From contig NZ_JAERTY010000008.1 of the NCBI RefSeq assembly GCF_016746095.1, positions 356,584 to 420,583 of the forward strand: 64,000 bases of DNA, given 5' to 3'. Below the pieces are notes generated by a model. That model saw nothing but the letters and a program-made list of their open reading frames with translations, did not search any database and was not told where the DNA came from. Positions 16,955-26,392 of this stretch are shown here, one piece after another. Source of the stretch: Sphingobacterium faecale (GTDB lineage: Bacteria; Bacteroidota; Bacteroidia; Sphingobacteriales; Sphingobacteriaceae). The translations under genes and the position numbers were made by a program. Every line of letters starts with the position of its first letter. Within the stretch, counting starts at the first letter, position 1.

Positions 16955-17959
16955 ATGATAAAAAAGACATCTTTAAAAGATATAGCACACGAAGCAGGGG
17001 TATCTATTGCCCTTGTTTCGTATGTCCTGAACGGGAAAAATACGAAGCGAATAAACGTAGAAACTGCTGAGAAAATAAAGCAAATAGCAAAAGCTCTGAA
17101 TTATCAGCCTAACCAGATTGCTAAAAGTCTTAAAAGTAACAAAACTTATACCCTTGGGCTTATAGTAGCCGATATTTCTAATTTTTTTTATAGTTATATA
17201 GCTGGGCATATCGAAGACGAAGCTAATAGATTTGGCTATAATGTACTCTTTGGGAGTGCCTATGAAGACCCCAAACGATTTCAAAAATTGTTAGATGTTA
17301 TGTTAGCAAGGCAAGTAGATGCATTAATATTGGCTATTCCGGATGGGGCTGAAGATAGTTTGAATACTATAAAGGATTCCGGTGTTCCTTTTGTCCTTAT
17401 TGATCGTGAATTTCCAGAATTTGGCGAATTGAACTCGATCGTATTGGATAACTACAATGCCTCGGCTTCTGTGGTACGAAAGTTTGCATCTCTAGGCTGT
17501 CGTAAGGTTGCAGCTATTGGATTGGAAAGCAATCTGTTTCATTTGCAAGAGCGGAGTCGCGGATTTACGGAGATCGCGGAGCAGATATTAGGTCCATCTA
17601 CTGGAAAAGTATATAATCTTTCAGAGGGAAGTTTGCCCGATAAGATCCAACCGCTGATTAAGCAGATTCTTGAAGAAGAGCAGGTTGATGGAATCTGTTG
17701 TTTTACCAATAAGATTGCCATGGCCACTTTGCCGCTACTTTTATCGCTTAAGGTACAAGTACCTAAAGAAATAACAATAATCTGTTATGACGAGGTTGAA
17801 GCCTATAAGCTTTTTCCCTATCCTATGTCCTTTGTAAGGCAGCCGCTAGAGGAGATGAGTAAGGAGGCAGTTCGATATCTGCTGGGACAAGACAAGCATA
17901 AAGTAATGGGGGTACGCAAGTTTGAAGCAGTTTTGATTGATATGCAAGGATATTCCTGA
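16955..17959 (+). CDS. LacI family transcriptional regulator of the locus
   Basis: The ATG at 16955 gives 334 aa; a TTG six bases earlier is less likely. Residues 5-25 are the LacI helix-turn-helix (SLKDIAHEAGVSIALVSYVL) with hinge NYQPNQIAKSLK. From about residue 60 a periplasmic-binding-protein-like effector domain follows (TYTLGLIVADISNFFYSYI). It lies inside the operon, and palindromes of LacI type occur at 9978-10011 and 19468-19479, before susC and before the dehydrogenase gene. It probably represses both transcription units until a sugar or polyol intermediate binds. The effector is not known. Confidence 0.93.
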   Translation: MIKKTSLKDIAHEAGVSIALVSYVLNGKNTKRINVETAEKIKQIAKALNYQPNQIAKSLKSNKTYTLGLIVADISNFFYSYIAGHIEDEANRFGYNVLFGSAYEDPKRFQKLLDVMLARQVDALILAIPDGAEDSLNTIKDSGVPFVLIDREFPEFGELNSIVLDNYNASASVVRKFASLGCRKVAAIGLESNLFHLQERSRGFTEIAEQILGPSTGKVYNLSEGSLPDKIQPLIKQILEEEQVDGICCFTNKIAMATLPLLLSLKVQVPKEITIICYDEVEAYKLFPYPMSFVRQPLEEMSKEAVRYLLGQDKHKVMGVRKFEAVLIDMQGYS

Positions 17960-17990
17960 TTAGAAATTTACCATTTAAACCTATATAATA

Positions 17991-19421
17991 ATGCGAGTTA
18001 TTTTATCTTTTTTTTATAGCTGTATTTTGTTGTTTTCTGTGACAACTTTACATGCTCAGTTACGACTGCCATCGTTTTTTTCGGATAATATGGTTCTTCA
18101 GCGTGATACGGTTACGAAATTTTGGGGATGGGCAAAAGCTGGATCCAAAGTGAAAGTTAAGGCGAGTTGGTTGTCTGATACACTTGAAGCTGTTACCACG
18201 GGTGAAGCCGCTTGGTCTGTAGCATTACCAACAAGTAAAGCAGGGGGACCTTATACCTTAACGGTTTTATCAGGTGCTCAGAAGCTTGAATTGAAAAATT
18301 TGCTTATGGGGGAGGTCTGGATTTGTTCGGGTCAATCTAATATGCAATGGAATTCAACTAATGACCTGAAGGAGATGAAAGATCGTTTGCCAAACATCGC
18401 GAATTCAAAGATACGTTTGCTAAACGTCAGTAATATAGCTTCGGCGTTTCCACAAGATGATTTGAGGAATAGCTGGCAGGTATGCGACCCTGTTTCAGCG
18501 GAGACTTTTAGCGCTATCGGGTATTTTTTTGCTGAAAAGCTAAATCAAGAACTTGATGTACCGATAGGTATTATAAATTCGAGCTGGGGAGGTACCTGTG
18601 CCGAAGTATGGACTCCAGAGCAGGTTGTACTGCAGGATTGGACATTACAGGAAGCGTCTCTTTTGAAGAAAACAGCTCCAAGGAAGCCAAATTTACCGGG
18701 TAGAGCTTGGAATAGCATGGTTCGCCCCATTGTTGGCTACGCTGTTGCTGGCGTGTTATGGTACCAGGGCGAAGATAATGTAGTTTCTTGGTCTTCTTAT
18801 GAAAAGTTGTTCAGCGCTATGATTTCCGCATGGCGCGAAGAATGGAAAGATCCATTTCCATTTTATTTTGCACAGATTGCTCCATATAGCTACAATAATA
18901 AAGATTTGCCGCGGGCAGCATACCTAAGAGAGGCTCAGGTACACACTGCTTTACACCATGAAAATGTATATATGGTGCCGACTTCTGATTTAGTGCCTGA
19001 TGTGAAGAACATACATCCAACAAGAAAAAAAGAAGTTGCCGAACGTTTTGCAAATATTGCTTTGGCTAAAAATTACGGTTTGCAGCGAGCACAGGTTTTA
19101 GCACCTATTTATAAAAATCATGTCATTGAGGGGAATAAAATATTAATAGATTTTTATCATATGGCGCAGGATGAACTTGTCTCCCCATCAGGAAAACAGA
19201 TTCCACATTTAATGATTGCTGGAGCAGATAAAGTATTTCATCAGGCTGATTTTAAAATAAAGGGAAGCCAACTTCAGGTTTTTAGTAAATACGTTCCGAA
19301 ACCTGTGGCAGTACGTTATGCATTTTCTGAAACAGATTTAACCGATTTAAAGGCTACAAATGGGCTGCCTGTATCATTATTTCGGACGGATGACTGGTTG
19401 CAGTTTACGGAAGCTCAATAA
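17991..19421 (+). CDS. Sialate O-acetylesterase-family SGNH esterase, secreted
   Basis: This 476-aa protein has a signal peptide (SVTTLHAQ, cleavage about residue 23). It has the family N-terminal block (LPSFFSDNMVLQRD), the catalytic nucleophile motif CSGQSNMQWN at about residue 112, the conserved GVLWYQGEDN block and a late NIHPTRKK with the catalytic His. Such enzymes remove O-acetyl groups from sialic acids or other carbohydrates. Here it may deacetylate the imported or surface-bound substrate. It follows lacI by 31 bp and is followed by a 103-bp gap holding a LacI-type operator, so it is probably the last gene of the first transcription unit. Confidence 0.88.
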   Translation: MRVILSFFYSCILLFSVTTLHAQLRLPSFFSDNMVLQRDTVTKFWGWAKAGSKVKVKASWLSDTLEAVTTGEAAWSVALPTSKAGGPYTLTVLSGAQKLELKNLLMGEVWICSGQSNMQWNSTNDLKEMKDRLPNIANSKIRLLNVSNIASAFPQDDLRNSWQVCDPVSAETFSAIGYFFAEKLNQELDVPIGIINSSWGGTCAEVWTPEQVVLQDWTLQEASLLKKTAPRKPNLPGRAWNSMVRPIVGYAVAGVLWYQGEDNVVSWSSYEKLFSAMISAWREEWKDPFPFYFAQIAPYSYNNKDLPRAAYLREAQVHTALHHENVYMVPTSDLVPDVKNIHPTRKKEVAERFANIALAKNYGLQRAQVLAPIYKNHVIEGNKILIDFYHMAQDELVSPSGKQIPHLMIAGADKVFHQADFKIKGSQLQVFSKYVPKPVAVRYAFSETDLTDLKATNGLPVSLFRTDDWLQFTEAQ

Positions 19422-19467
19422 TTTTATGATGATTAAAAAAGTAAATAATATTGCTTTTCCTCCTTGT

Positions 19468-19479
19468 TTAATCGTTTAA
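19468..19479. promoter_or_regulatory. LacI-type operator before the dehydrogenase-transporter operon
   Basis: TTAATCGTTTAA is identical to the second site at the susC promoter (10000-10011), and the flanking bases GT on the left also agree. It lies 46 bp upstream of the ATG at 19525. I see no clear TAnnTTTG element beside it, so the exact promoter is uncertain. Confidence 0.65.
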
Positions 19480-19524
19480 ATTTTTTAATTTTAAAGTCTA
19501 AACGTAATTCAACAATTATAAATC

Positions 19525-20550
19525 ATGAAACAAGCAATCTTAGTTTCTCCTGAGCATATTGTATTTTCTGAGGTAGCCGAGCCTGCTCAATTGGGGTCTA
19601 ACGACGTACTTATACATATTAAAAAGATAGGAGTTTGTGGATCCGATATCCATGCTTATAAAGGCAAACATCCCTTTACCCAGTTGCCTGTAGTCCAGGG
19701 GCACGAGTATAGTGGGCAGGTCGTACGTGTAGGATCTGCTGTCATGAAGGCTAAGGTAGGGGATAAGGTAACCGGTAGACCACAGCGTGTGTGTGGAAGC
19801 TGTGGGCCATGCCGGTCCGGTCGTTATAATGTATGTGCTAATCTTCAGGTAGAAGGTTTTCAGGCGCCTGGGGTAGCTCAAGATTATTTTGTGCTACCTG
19901 AAGATCGCTTATATGTCATACCGGAATCTATAGATTTTGACGCAATCGCACTGATAGAGCCTGCTGCAGTGGCTGCCCATGCTACGGCGATGATTCGAGA
20001 TATAGGTTCCAAAAATATCGTCATTTCTGGTGCGGGGCCAATTGGCAATATCATAGCTCAATTTGCTAAGTTACGTGGTGCAAAGCGCGTGATTGTAAGT
20101 GATTTCAATCCGTTTCGTCTTCAGAAAATGCACGATCTAGGTATTACGGAAACAATAAACCTTGCTGAAGAAAACTTTGAAGATGGTTTAAAGCGTATCT
20201 TAAAAGATGAATCCTTTCAAGTAGGTATTGAAGCTGTTGGAGTCGAGCCCGCGTTACATAATCTCGTAGATCATATTGAAAAGGCGGGGCAGGTAATAAT
20301 TGTTGGGGTCTATGAAGAGTTTCCTAGATTAAATATGGGATATGTTGGAGAGCACGAGCTTACTATTCAAGGGAGTATGATGTACAAGGACGAAGATTAT
20401 CAGGAGGTGATTAGGTGTCTCACCGAAGGTAAATTACAGCTTTCTGCATTGATCACACAGCGATTTCCATTTGAGAACTATAATGAAGCTTATCAATTTA
20501 TAGAAAAGCAAGCTTCCAGAACTATAAAGGTTTTGATTGATGTAAACTAA
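19525..20550 (+). CDS. Zinc-dependent medium-chain alcohol/polyol dehydrogenase
   Basis: This 341-aa protein shows the catalytic zinc ligands (GVCGSDIHAYKG and QGHEYSGQV), the structural zinc site with four Cys (CGSCGPCRSGRYNVC) and an NAD-binding Rossmann motif (ISGAGPIGNIIAQFAKLRGA). The family oxidises polyols such as sorbitol, galactitol or L-idonate, or threonine, with NAD+. Next to a mannitol-dehydrogenase-family enzyme and a fructokinase-like kinase, a polyol or its first oxidation product is the likely substrate; this is inference. It opens the second transcription unit after the LacI-type operator at 19468. Confidence 0.9.
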   Translation: MKQAILVSPEHIVFSEVAEPAQLGSNDVLIHIKKIGVCGSDIHAYKGKHPFTQLPVVQGHEYSGQVVRVGSAVMKAKVGDKVTGRPQRVCGSCGPCRSGRYNVCANLQVEGFQAPGVAQDYFVLPEDRLYVIPESIDFDAIALIEPAAVAAHATAMIRDIGSKNIVISGAGPIGNIIAQFAKLRGAKRVIVSDFNPFRLQKMHDLGITETINLAEENFEDGLKRILKDESFQVGIEAVGVEPALHNLVDHIEKAGQVIIVGVYEEFPRLNMGYVGEHELTIQGSMMYKDEDYQEVIRCLTEGKLQLSALITQRFPFENYNEAYQFIEKQASRTIKVLIDVN

Positions 20551-20583
20551 TAAGAGAAATAAAAACTTTCAAATTTTGAAGAG

Positions 20584-21420
20584 ATGAACAAATTAATAAA
20601 AACTACTCGTTTGATAGCAATTGTCGTTTTGTGCTTATCAGGTTATTCCTATTGTTTTGCCCAGAAAGCTGAAGTTAAGCTTTTTGCACATCGGGGTGGT
20701 ATGGCCGAAACGGATGAAAATACAATCAGTGCATTTGAAACAACCTATAACAGAGGGTTACGCGGGTATGAAACAGATATACGTATTACAAAAGATGGGC
20801 ATTTGGTTATTTTTCATGATGACTCTTTTGATCGAATGTTGGGAATCAAGGGTTCTATAGAAACATTAACGTTAAAGGAAATTAAAAAGCTCAAAACAAA
20901 AAAAGGTAACCCTATTCCAACATTGGATGAGTTCTTGACTTTTTTTAAGGATAAAGATGGGGTTTATATTGAGTTTGAAATGAAAACCAACAAGCCGTTG
21001 TATGATGAAACGACGCTGGAAAAATACTGTGATATGTTGTATACCAAAGCATATGCAGCTAAACCTGCTAACTCTGATTATGTGTTAACTTCTTTTGATC
21101 CAAGACCACTGAAATATTTAAAGCAAAAATACCCAAATGTGGATCTACTATTGATCAAAAGCGAAGCGTTGAGTCAAAAAGTGTTGGATGAAGCAAAAGG
21201 ATTAGGGGTTACGCGAGTGGGCTGTAGAGCAGAGAAAACAACACGTAGCATGGTGACAGAAGCAAAGAAACAAGGATTTACCGTAAGCCTTTGGCCGGGG
21301 CATAGCGTGGAGGACTTTTTTCTTGGGGTAGCATTAGGCAGTGATTATTTATGCTCGGATGTACCTTATGAAGTTACAGAGAGGGTACGCAATAGTGCAC
21401 CTTGGATCACCTTAAAATAA
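20584..21420 (+). CDS. Secreted glycerophosphodiester phosphodiesterase-family protein
   Basis: This 278-aa protein has a signal peptide (GYSYCFAQ, cleavage about residue 26). The GDPD catalytic residues are present: FAHRGG, DENT, YETDIRITKDGHLVIFHDD, and later VEFEMK-like EFEMKTNK. GDPDs use Ca2+ or Mg2+ to hydrolyse glycerophosphodiesters to glycerol-3-phosphate and an alcohol. Inside a locus for polyol uptake and oxidation it may cleave polyol-phosphodiester bonds instead of, or besides, lipid-derived ones. Eight bases separate it from the binding-protein gene. A second GDPD is encoded at 48152 in the glp operon. Confidence 0.9.
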   Translation: MNKLIKTTRLIAIVVLCLSGYSYCFAQKAEVKLFAHRGGMAETDENTISAFETTYNRGLRGYETDIRITKDGHLVIFHDDSFDRMLGIKGSIETLTLKEIKKLKTKKGNPIPTLDEFLTFFKDKDGVYIEFEMKTNKPLYDETTLEKYCDMLYTKAYAAKPANSDYVLTSFDPRPLKYLKQKYPNVDLLLIKSEALSQKVLDEAKGLGVTRVGCRAEKTTRSMVTEAKKQGFTVSLWPGHSVEDFFLGVALGSDYLCSDVPYEVTERVRNSAPWITLK

Positions 21421-21427
21421 TTAAGCT

Positions 21428-22471
21428 ATGCGGTTTAAAAAAATAGCTAGCTGTTTGTTGACGAGTATCATCTCTGTTCATGTTCTCCTATTTACCGGGT
21501 GTCTACCCAGAGAAGCCAAGCTGCAATCTAAAGCAGAAGAAAGTACATCGTTGACCGATCAGTATCAGTCCAAAAAAGATTTATCCCTTGTTAAAGTTGG
21601 TTATTGCGGCCCATCCATGGTTGCTCCCTATTATGTAGCGTTAGAAACAATCATCAAAAAGCAAGTTCAAGCATATGGGATGCAATATTTTACGGCTGAT
21701 GGTCAAGAAGATGTCGCAAAGCAGGTCGCAGCAATCGAAGATCTTTTGTCAAAAGGGATACAGGTATTAATATTGAATCCGTTGGATTCCAAAGCCGTTG
21801 TCCCGGTGGTGAAACGTGCACATGAAGCAGGGGTAATGATATTTATTGTCGATTCAATGATAGATGAATCGGCACCCTACATTGCTTCTATAGTGGCTGA
21901 TAATACGCTGAATGGAGAATTGTTAGGACTATGGCTTGCCGACCAAAGAAAGGAGGAGTTGAAGATTGCAGTTATATCAGGAAACCAAGGGAATCCGGTA
22001 GGACGGGAGAAACGATTAGGCTTCGTACGTGGTTTGGTGGACGGTCAGTTACATCATACTGCGAAGACCAATTTCAGTATTGTTGCGCAAGGCTGGGGAA
22101 AATGGAACAATAACGGAGGTGTAAAGGCGATGGAGGACATTTTGGTCGCTCATCCCTACGTAAATGTTTTGTTGGCAGAAAATGATGCAATGGCCATGGG
22201 CGCATTGAAGGCAATAAAGGAGATGGGGAAGGATAAGCAGATAACTGTTTTGGGATATGATGGACAAAAGGAAGCCTATGAAATGATTAAGGAAGGTACA
22301 TTTGCGGCAACTGCTCAAAATAGTCCTAGAATATTAGGAGAAATGGTGGTTGAGACTACAGTTAAATATTTAAATGGAGAAAAGAATATTGAGAAACTCA
22401 TCTATACACCGTCGGTACTAATCTCTAAAAAGAATGTAGATGCGTTCTACGATCCAAAGGCTTTGTTTTAA
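21428..22471 (+). CDS. Sugar/polyol ABC transporter substrate-binding lipoprotein (RbsB family)
   Basis: This 347-aa protein has a lipobox (VLLFTGCLPRE), then a two-lobed periplasmic-binding domain of the ribose/peripla_BP_4 type: a start at KVGYCGPSMVAPYYV, an EDLLSKGIQVLILNPLDSKA lobe and LAENDAMAMGALKAIKEM near the second lobe. It delivers ligand to the ATPase and permease encoded next. Lipidation means it is tethered to a membrane, which is unusual for RbsB homologues of Gram-negative bacteria but common in Bacteroidota. The ligand is not visible in the sequence; neighbours point to a polyol. Confidence 0.9.
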   Translation: MRFKKIASCLLTSIISVHVLLFTGCLPREAKLQSKAEESTSLTDQYQSKKDLSLVKVGYCGPSMVAPYYVALETIIKKQVQAYGMQYFTADGQEDVAKQVAAIEDLLSKGIQVLILNPLDSKAVVPVVKRAHEAGVMIFIVDSMIDESAPYIASIVADNTLNGELLGLWLADQRKEELKIAVISGNQGNPVGREKRLGFVRGLVDGQLHHTAKTNFSIVAQGWGKWNNNGGVKAMEDILVAHPYVNVLLAENDAMAMGALKAIKEMGKDKQITVLGYDGQKEAYEMIKEGTFAATAQNSPRILGEMVVETTVKYLNGEKNIEKLIYTPSVLISKKNVDAFYDPKALF

Positions 22472-22482
22472 ACTATATTTTT

Positions 22483-23964
22483 ATGGATACCATGTTATAT
22501 CTACAGGATATCACTAAATCTTTTGGTGGGGTAAAAGCTTTGAAAGGCGTCAATCTCGAGATTGCTGGCGGTGAAATACATGCTTTATTAGGCGAAAATG
22601 GTGCTGGAAAGTCTACATTAATGAAGATTATTTCGGGAGCACACCAATCAGATACCGGTTCACTTATATTTCGAGGAAAGGAGATCAGTAATAACAATCC
22701 ACATTTAGCAAAAGGTCTTGGTATTAGTATTATATATCAAGAGTTTTCTTTAGTGCCAGAATTGTCTGTGTCCGAAAATATTTATTTGGGCCGTCCTGGT
22801 AGCTGGATTGACTGGAAGCAACTTGATAAAGATGCTGAAGCGTTGATCCATTCTTTAGGATTTGAAATCGATGTAAAAAAAAAGGTATCACAACTTCCTG
22901 TGGCACAGCAACAGGTTGTAGAGATTGCTAAGGCATTAGCACAGCAAGTAAACCTGTTAATACTGGATGAGCCCTCTGCTGTATTGGGTACAGCAGAGAT
23001 TAAGAAACTTTTTTCTCTTTTGCAAAAGCTGAAGGAAAAAGGTGTCGGTATAATTTATATTTCACATCATTTAGAAGAACTTTTAGAGCTGTCAGACCGG
23101 ATTACTGTTTTAAAAGATGGGAAGACTGTACAGACCGTTAAAACCAGTGAAGTATGCAAAGATAAGTTAGTACAGCTTATGGTGGGAAGGGAAATGTCAC
23201 AGCTTTATCCCCAAAAGATAAACACTATTAAGTCTGACGAATACTTACAAGTTTCCAACTTAAAAAGCTCGTTTAGTAAGGAAGTGCTATCGTTCTCCAT
23301 ACGTAAAGGGGAAATTCTAGGCGTCGGGGGGCTTGTGGGATCGGGGCGGACAGAGCTATTAGAAAGTCTTTTCGGACTACTAGGAGCGAAGGCCGGTATG
23401 ATCAATTTTGAAACAGGCACGTTGCAGCTACACTCGCCACGTAAGCTGGTGGCGCAAGGATTAGGGATGGTACCAGAGGATAGGAAGCGATACGGAGGTT
23501 TATTAGAATTAAGCATTCGAGAGAATGTTAGCCTAGCCAATATGGGAAAGATTTCAAATAAATACGGGTTTTTAGATTTAAAAAAAGAACGAGCAGTTGT
23601 TTCTGATTTGATAAAAAAGCTTCAGATTAAATTAGGTGATATGGATGATCAACTCGCTACACTTAGTGGCGGAAATCAACAAAAAGTAATCTTAGCCAAA
23701 TGGCTGAATTTAGATCTAAAGGTTTTGCTAATTGACGAACCTACCCGTGGGGTAGATGTCGGCGCTCGTTTTGAAATTTATCAGATCATTCAAGAGTTAG
23801 CTGATCAAGGAATATATATACTCATGGTTTCTTCAGATATGGAAGAGCTTATTGGACTTTCTGACCGTATTCTTGTACTAAAAAATGGCCATCTACAGGG
23901 GATCATTGATCGTCGCGATTTTAGCGAAGAATCGATTTTACGTATGGCTATCGGAGCCAATTAA
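22483..23964 (+). CDS. Sugar ABC transporter ATP-binding protein, duplicated (RbsA type)
   Basis: This 493-aa protein contains two ABC domains, as in RbsA/XylG/MglA. The first (about 5-240) has Walker A GENGAGKST and Walker B LLILDEPS. The second (about 250-490) has a degenerate Walker A GLVGSGRTE, a perfect signature LSGGNQQK and Walker B VLLIDEPTRGVD. The first signature is degenerate (LPVAQQQ), normal for the family. It energises import through the permease encoded 10 bp downstream. ATG at 22483 or at 22492 could start translation. Confidence 0.95.
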   Translation: MDTMLYLQDITKSFGGVKALKGVNLEIAGGEIHALLGENGAGKSTLMKIISGAHQSDTGSLIFRGKEISNNNPHLAKGLGISIIYQEFSLVPELSVSENIYLGRPGSWIDWKQLDKDAEALIHSLGFEIDVKKKVSQLPVAQQQVVEIAKALAQQVNLLILDEPSAVLGTAEIKKLFSLLQKLKEKGVGIIYISHHLEELLELSDRITVLKDGKTVQTVKTSEVCKDKLVQLMVGREMSQLYPQKINTIKSDEYLQVSNLKSSFSKEVLSFSIRKGEILGVGGLVGSGRTELLESLFGLLGAKAGMINFETGTLQLHSPRKLVAQGLGMVPEDRKRYGGLLELSIRENVSLANMGKISNKYGFLDLKKERAVVSDLIKKLQIKLGDMDDQLATLSGGNQQKVILAKWLNLDLKVLLIDEPTRGVDVGARFEIYQIIQELADQGIYILMVSSDMEELIGLSDRILVLKNGHLQGIIDRRDFSEESILRMAIGAN

Positions 23965-23974
23965 TTTGTGAATT

Positions 23975-24895
23975 ATGAAAGAAAAACTAATTAAAAATAA
24001 TACCTTCATTATATTTATTGTGTTGTTGCTGGCTTCTAGCTTGCTCTCTGAGTCTTTTTTGACGATGACAAACCTTACTAATCTCTTACGTCAGGTGGCT
24101 CCTATAGGCTTGGTGAGTATTGGTATGTTTCTCGTTATCTTAACCGGAGGAATTGATTTATCTGTTGGATCAATCCTTGCATGTATCGGGGTGGTTTTTG
24201 CTGTGCTTTCCCATGAAGTCTACTATAGTGCGGGTTTGGTAATCTCTTTGCTGGTAGGTGTCGGAATTGGTGCTTTTTCCGGTTATTTAGTTGCCTATCA
24301 AAGAGTAGCACCATTCATAGCTACATTAGCCTTAATGACTATTGTTCGTGGTGCAGGTTTTTTACTCTCAAAGGGTGCTCCAATTACGATAGGAGAACAT
24401 TCATCTGCGATTTTGACATTGGGTACAGGTAGTTTGTTGGGTATTCCTTATTCTGCTTTTATACTGTTTGTTGTATTTGGAGTGGTATATTGCCTACTTC
24501 GCTACCACGTGCTCGGACGTCACATCGTTGCGGTCGGTTCTAATGAAGAAGCCGTGCGTTTATCGGGAATATCAGTTGAAAGGACCAAGTTTGTTGTTTA
24601 TGTAGTTTGTGCATTTTTGACGGCGCTTGCCGCGTTACTTACTGTTGGTCGAACAGGAGTTGGGACACCCAATATTGGTGTTGGTTTAGAATTGGATGCT
24701 ATAGCAGCAGTCGTCATCGGAGGAGCTAGCCTTTCCGGAGGTAAAGGAAGTGTCTGGCATACCCTTTTGGGCGTACTTATATTGGCTATGATTGGGAATA
24801 TCATGAATTTACTGGACGTTACTTCTTACTTGCAGCAATTGATAAAAGGGGTTATCATTATTGTCGCTGTTATTTTTCAAAAACATCAAAAGTAA
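23975..24895 (+). CDS. Sugar ABC transporter permease (RbsC type)
   Basis: This 306-aa membrane protein has 8-10 hydrophobic segments and the BPD_transp_2 pattern: LVILTGGIDLSVGSILA near residue 60, a YQRVAPFIATLALMTIVRG block near 110 and VIGGASLSGGKGSVWHTLLG near 250. It forms the inner-membrane channel of the Rbs-type importer with the ATPase and binding protein upstream. It ends three bases before the next gene. ABC sugar importers of this kind are uncommon in Bacteroidota SusC/SusD loci, which normally use MFS symporters. Confidence 0.95.
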   Translation: MKEKLIKNNTFIIFIVLLLASSLLSESFLTMTNLTNLLRQVAPIGLVSIGMFLVILTGGIDLSVGSILACIGVVFAVLSHEVYYSAGLVISLLVGVGIGAFSGYLVAYQRVAPFIATLALMTIVRGAGFLLSKGAPITIGEHSSAILTLGTGSLLGIPYSAFILFVVFGVVYCLLRYHVLGRHIVAVGSNEEAVRLSGISVERTKFVVYVVCAFLTALAALLTVGRTGVGTPNIGVGLELDAIAAVVIGGASLSGGKGSVWHTLLGVLILAMIGNIMNLLDVTSYLQQLIKGVIIIVAVIFQKHQK

Positions 24896-24898
24896 TTT

Positions 24899-26383
24899 AT
24901 GAATACGTTAAACAAGGAGACGGCAAAGCAATTGGCTTCCTCTGCTACTATACTCAATGGAGGCGCTTTGGACGTTGAAAATCAAATTGTACACATAGGT
25001 ATTGGAGGATTTCATCGTTCGCATCAAGCTTTTGCTTTAGCAAAGCTTATTAATACTGATCCGGAACAATACCAAAAATGGCAAATTACGGGTGTAGGGT
25101 TAATGCCCAATGATTTAAAGTTAGTCGAGCACTTTAATCAACAAGATCATATTTACGCCTTGCGGACGATAGCTTATGATAAAAAGGAGAAAACATATTT
25201 GATATCTACTATCAAGGATATGCTTCATTCCAGTTTAAATACGCAGGGTATAATTGATAAAATTGCAAATCCCAACACAAAGATCATCAGTTTTACGATA
25301 ACAGAAGGTGGGTATCTGGTTGATTTTGATAAAAATCAGTTTCAGATAGATAATGTTGATATCCAGTATGATTTGCAGCACAGAGGTCGACCTAGAACAG
25401 TTTTTGGCTTTTTAGCTGCCGGCTTAGCCGCTCGAATGGCACAGGGAGGGACACCATTAATAATGATGTCCTGTGATAATATCTTAGGGAATGGAGATGT
25501 CTTACGTTTGGCCTTGTTATCTTTCCTTGAGGCTTATGATACTCAGATTAGGGAGTGGGTGGCGAGCGAGTTTACCTTTCCCAATAGTATGGTCGATCGG
25601 ATCACACCTATAACAACAGAAAAAGATAAAGACAATTTTGAAGAACAGTATGGATTGCGTGACAATTGTTTGGTGGTGTCCGAAGACTTTTTCCAATGGG
25701 TGATAGAGATGCCTGCTAGCCATGACGATTTCCCTCCACTTGACCAGGTGGGTGTACAATTTGTTCAGCATGTTGCACCGTACGAAGGTATGAAATTAGG
25801 CATATTAAATGCAGGACATACCTTGGTAGGTTTGTTAGGAGATGCCTTTGGCTATGATAGAATACACGATGCAGTTCAGGACAGGACAATCTGGAAGTTG
25901 TTTGAATTGTTTGTTGATAAAGAGGTGATTCCGGTATTGGAGCCGATTGATGGAGTTGATTTTAAGCAATATTTTGAACAGGTTCGAACTCGTTTTGCTA
26001 ATCCGATGATCAATGATAGTACGGCAAGGATAATTTCGGGAACCTCAGATAAGTTTCCAAAATTCGTCTTACCGACAATTCAAAAGCAGCTAAAGCGTAA
26101 TGACAGTAGGATAGATATATCTGCTCTGATTGTTGCACTTTGGTGGAAGTATTTAAACAAACAAATGTGGGATGACAATATGGCGTATGTGCAGGATAGT
26201 TTGAAGGAAGAGTGGCTAAGGGTTTTTCAGGACGAATTGGATTCTGCGGACGATTTTTTGGCTTACAGTCCTGTTTTTGGTGAATTATCCGATATTACGA
26301 ACTTTAATTCGAAATATAAGGATGCCATAGCCGCTATACGGGAGAATCGATTAGGGCAATATATAGATACAATACTATTTTAA
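24899..26383 (+). CDS. Mannitol dehydrogenase-family polyol oxidoreductase
   Basis: This 494-aa protein belongs to the polyol-specific long-chain dehydrogenase family. The N-terminal Rossmann region reads VHIGIGGFHRSHQAFAL, and the catalytic signature is KLGILNAGHTLVG at about residue 295, with the Lys-Asn-His set. Length and order agree with mannitol 2-dehydrogenase and arabinitol 4-dehydrogenase, which make fructose or xylulose from the polyol using NAD+. Fructuronate reductase is another member, but the kinase next door favours a ketose product. It starts three bases after the permease and ends ten bases before the kinase. Confidence 0.88.
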   Translation: MNTLNKETAKQLASSATILNGGALDVENQIVHIGIGGFHRSHQAFALAKLINTDPEQYQKWQITGVGLMPNDLKLVEHFNQQDHIYALRTIAYDKKEKTYLISTIKDMLHSSLNTQGIIDKIANPNTKIISFTITEGGYLVDFDKNQFQIDNVDIQYDLQHRGRPRTVFGFLAAGLAARMAQGGTPLIMMSCDNILGNGDVLRLALLSFLEAYDTQIREWVASEFTFPNSMVDRITPITTEKDKDNFEEQYGLRDNCLVVSEDFFQWVIEMPASHDDFPPLDQVGVQFVQHVAPYEGMKLGILNAGHTLVGLLGDAFGYDRIHDAVQDRTIWKLFELFVDKEVIPVLEPIDGVDFKQYFEQVRTRFANPMINDSTARIISGTSDKFPKFVLPTIQKQLKRNDSRIDISALIVALWWKYLNKQMWDDNMAYVQDSLKEEWLRVFQDELDSADDFLAYSPVFGELSDITNFNSKYKDAIAAIRENRLGQYIDTILF

Positions 26384-26392
26384 GAGATATAC

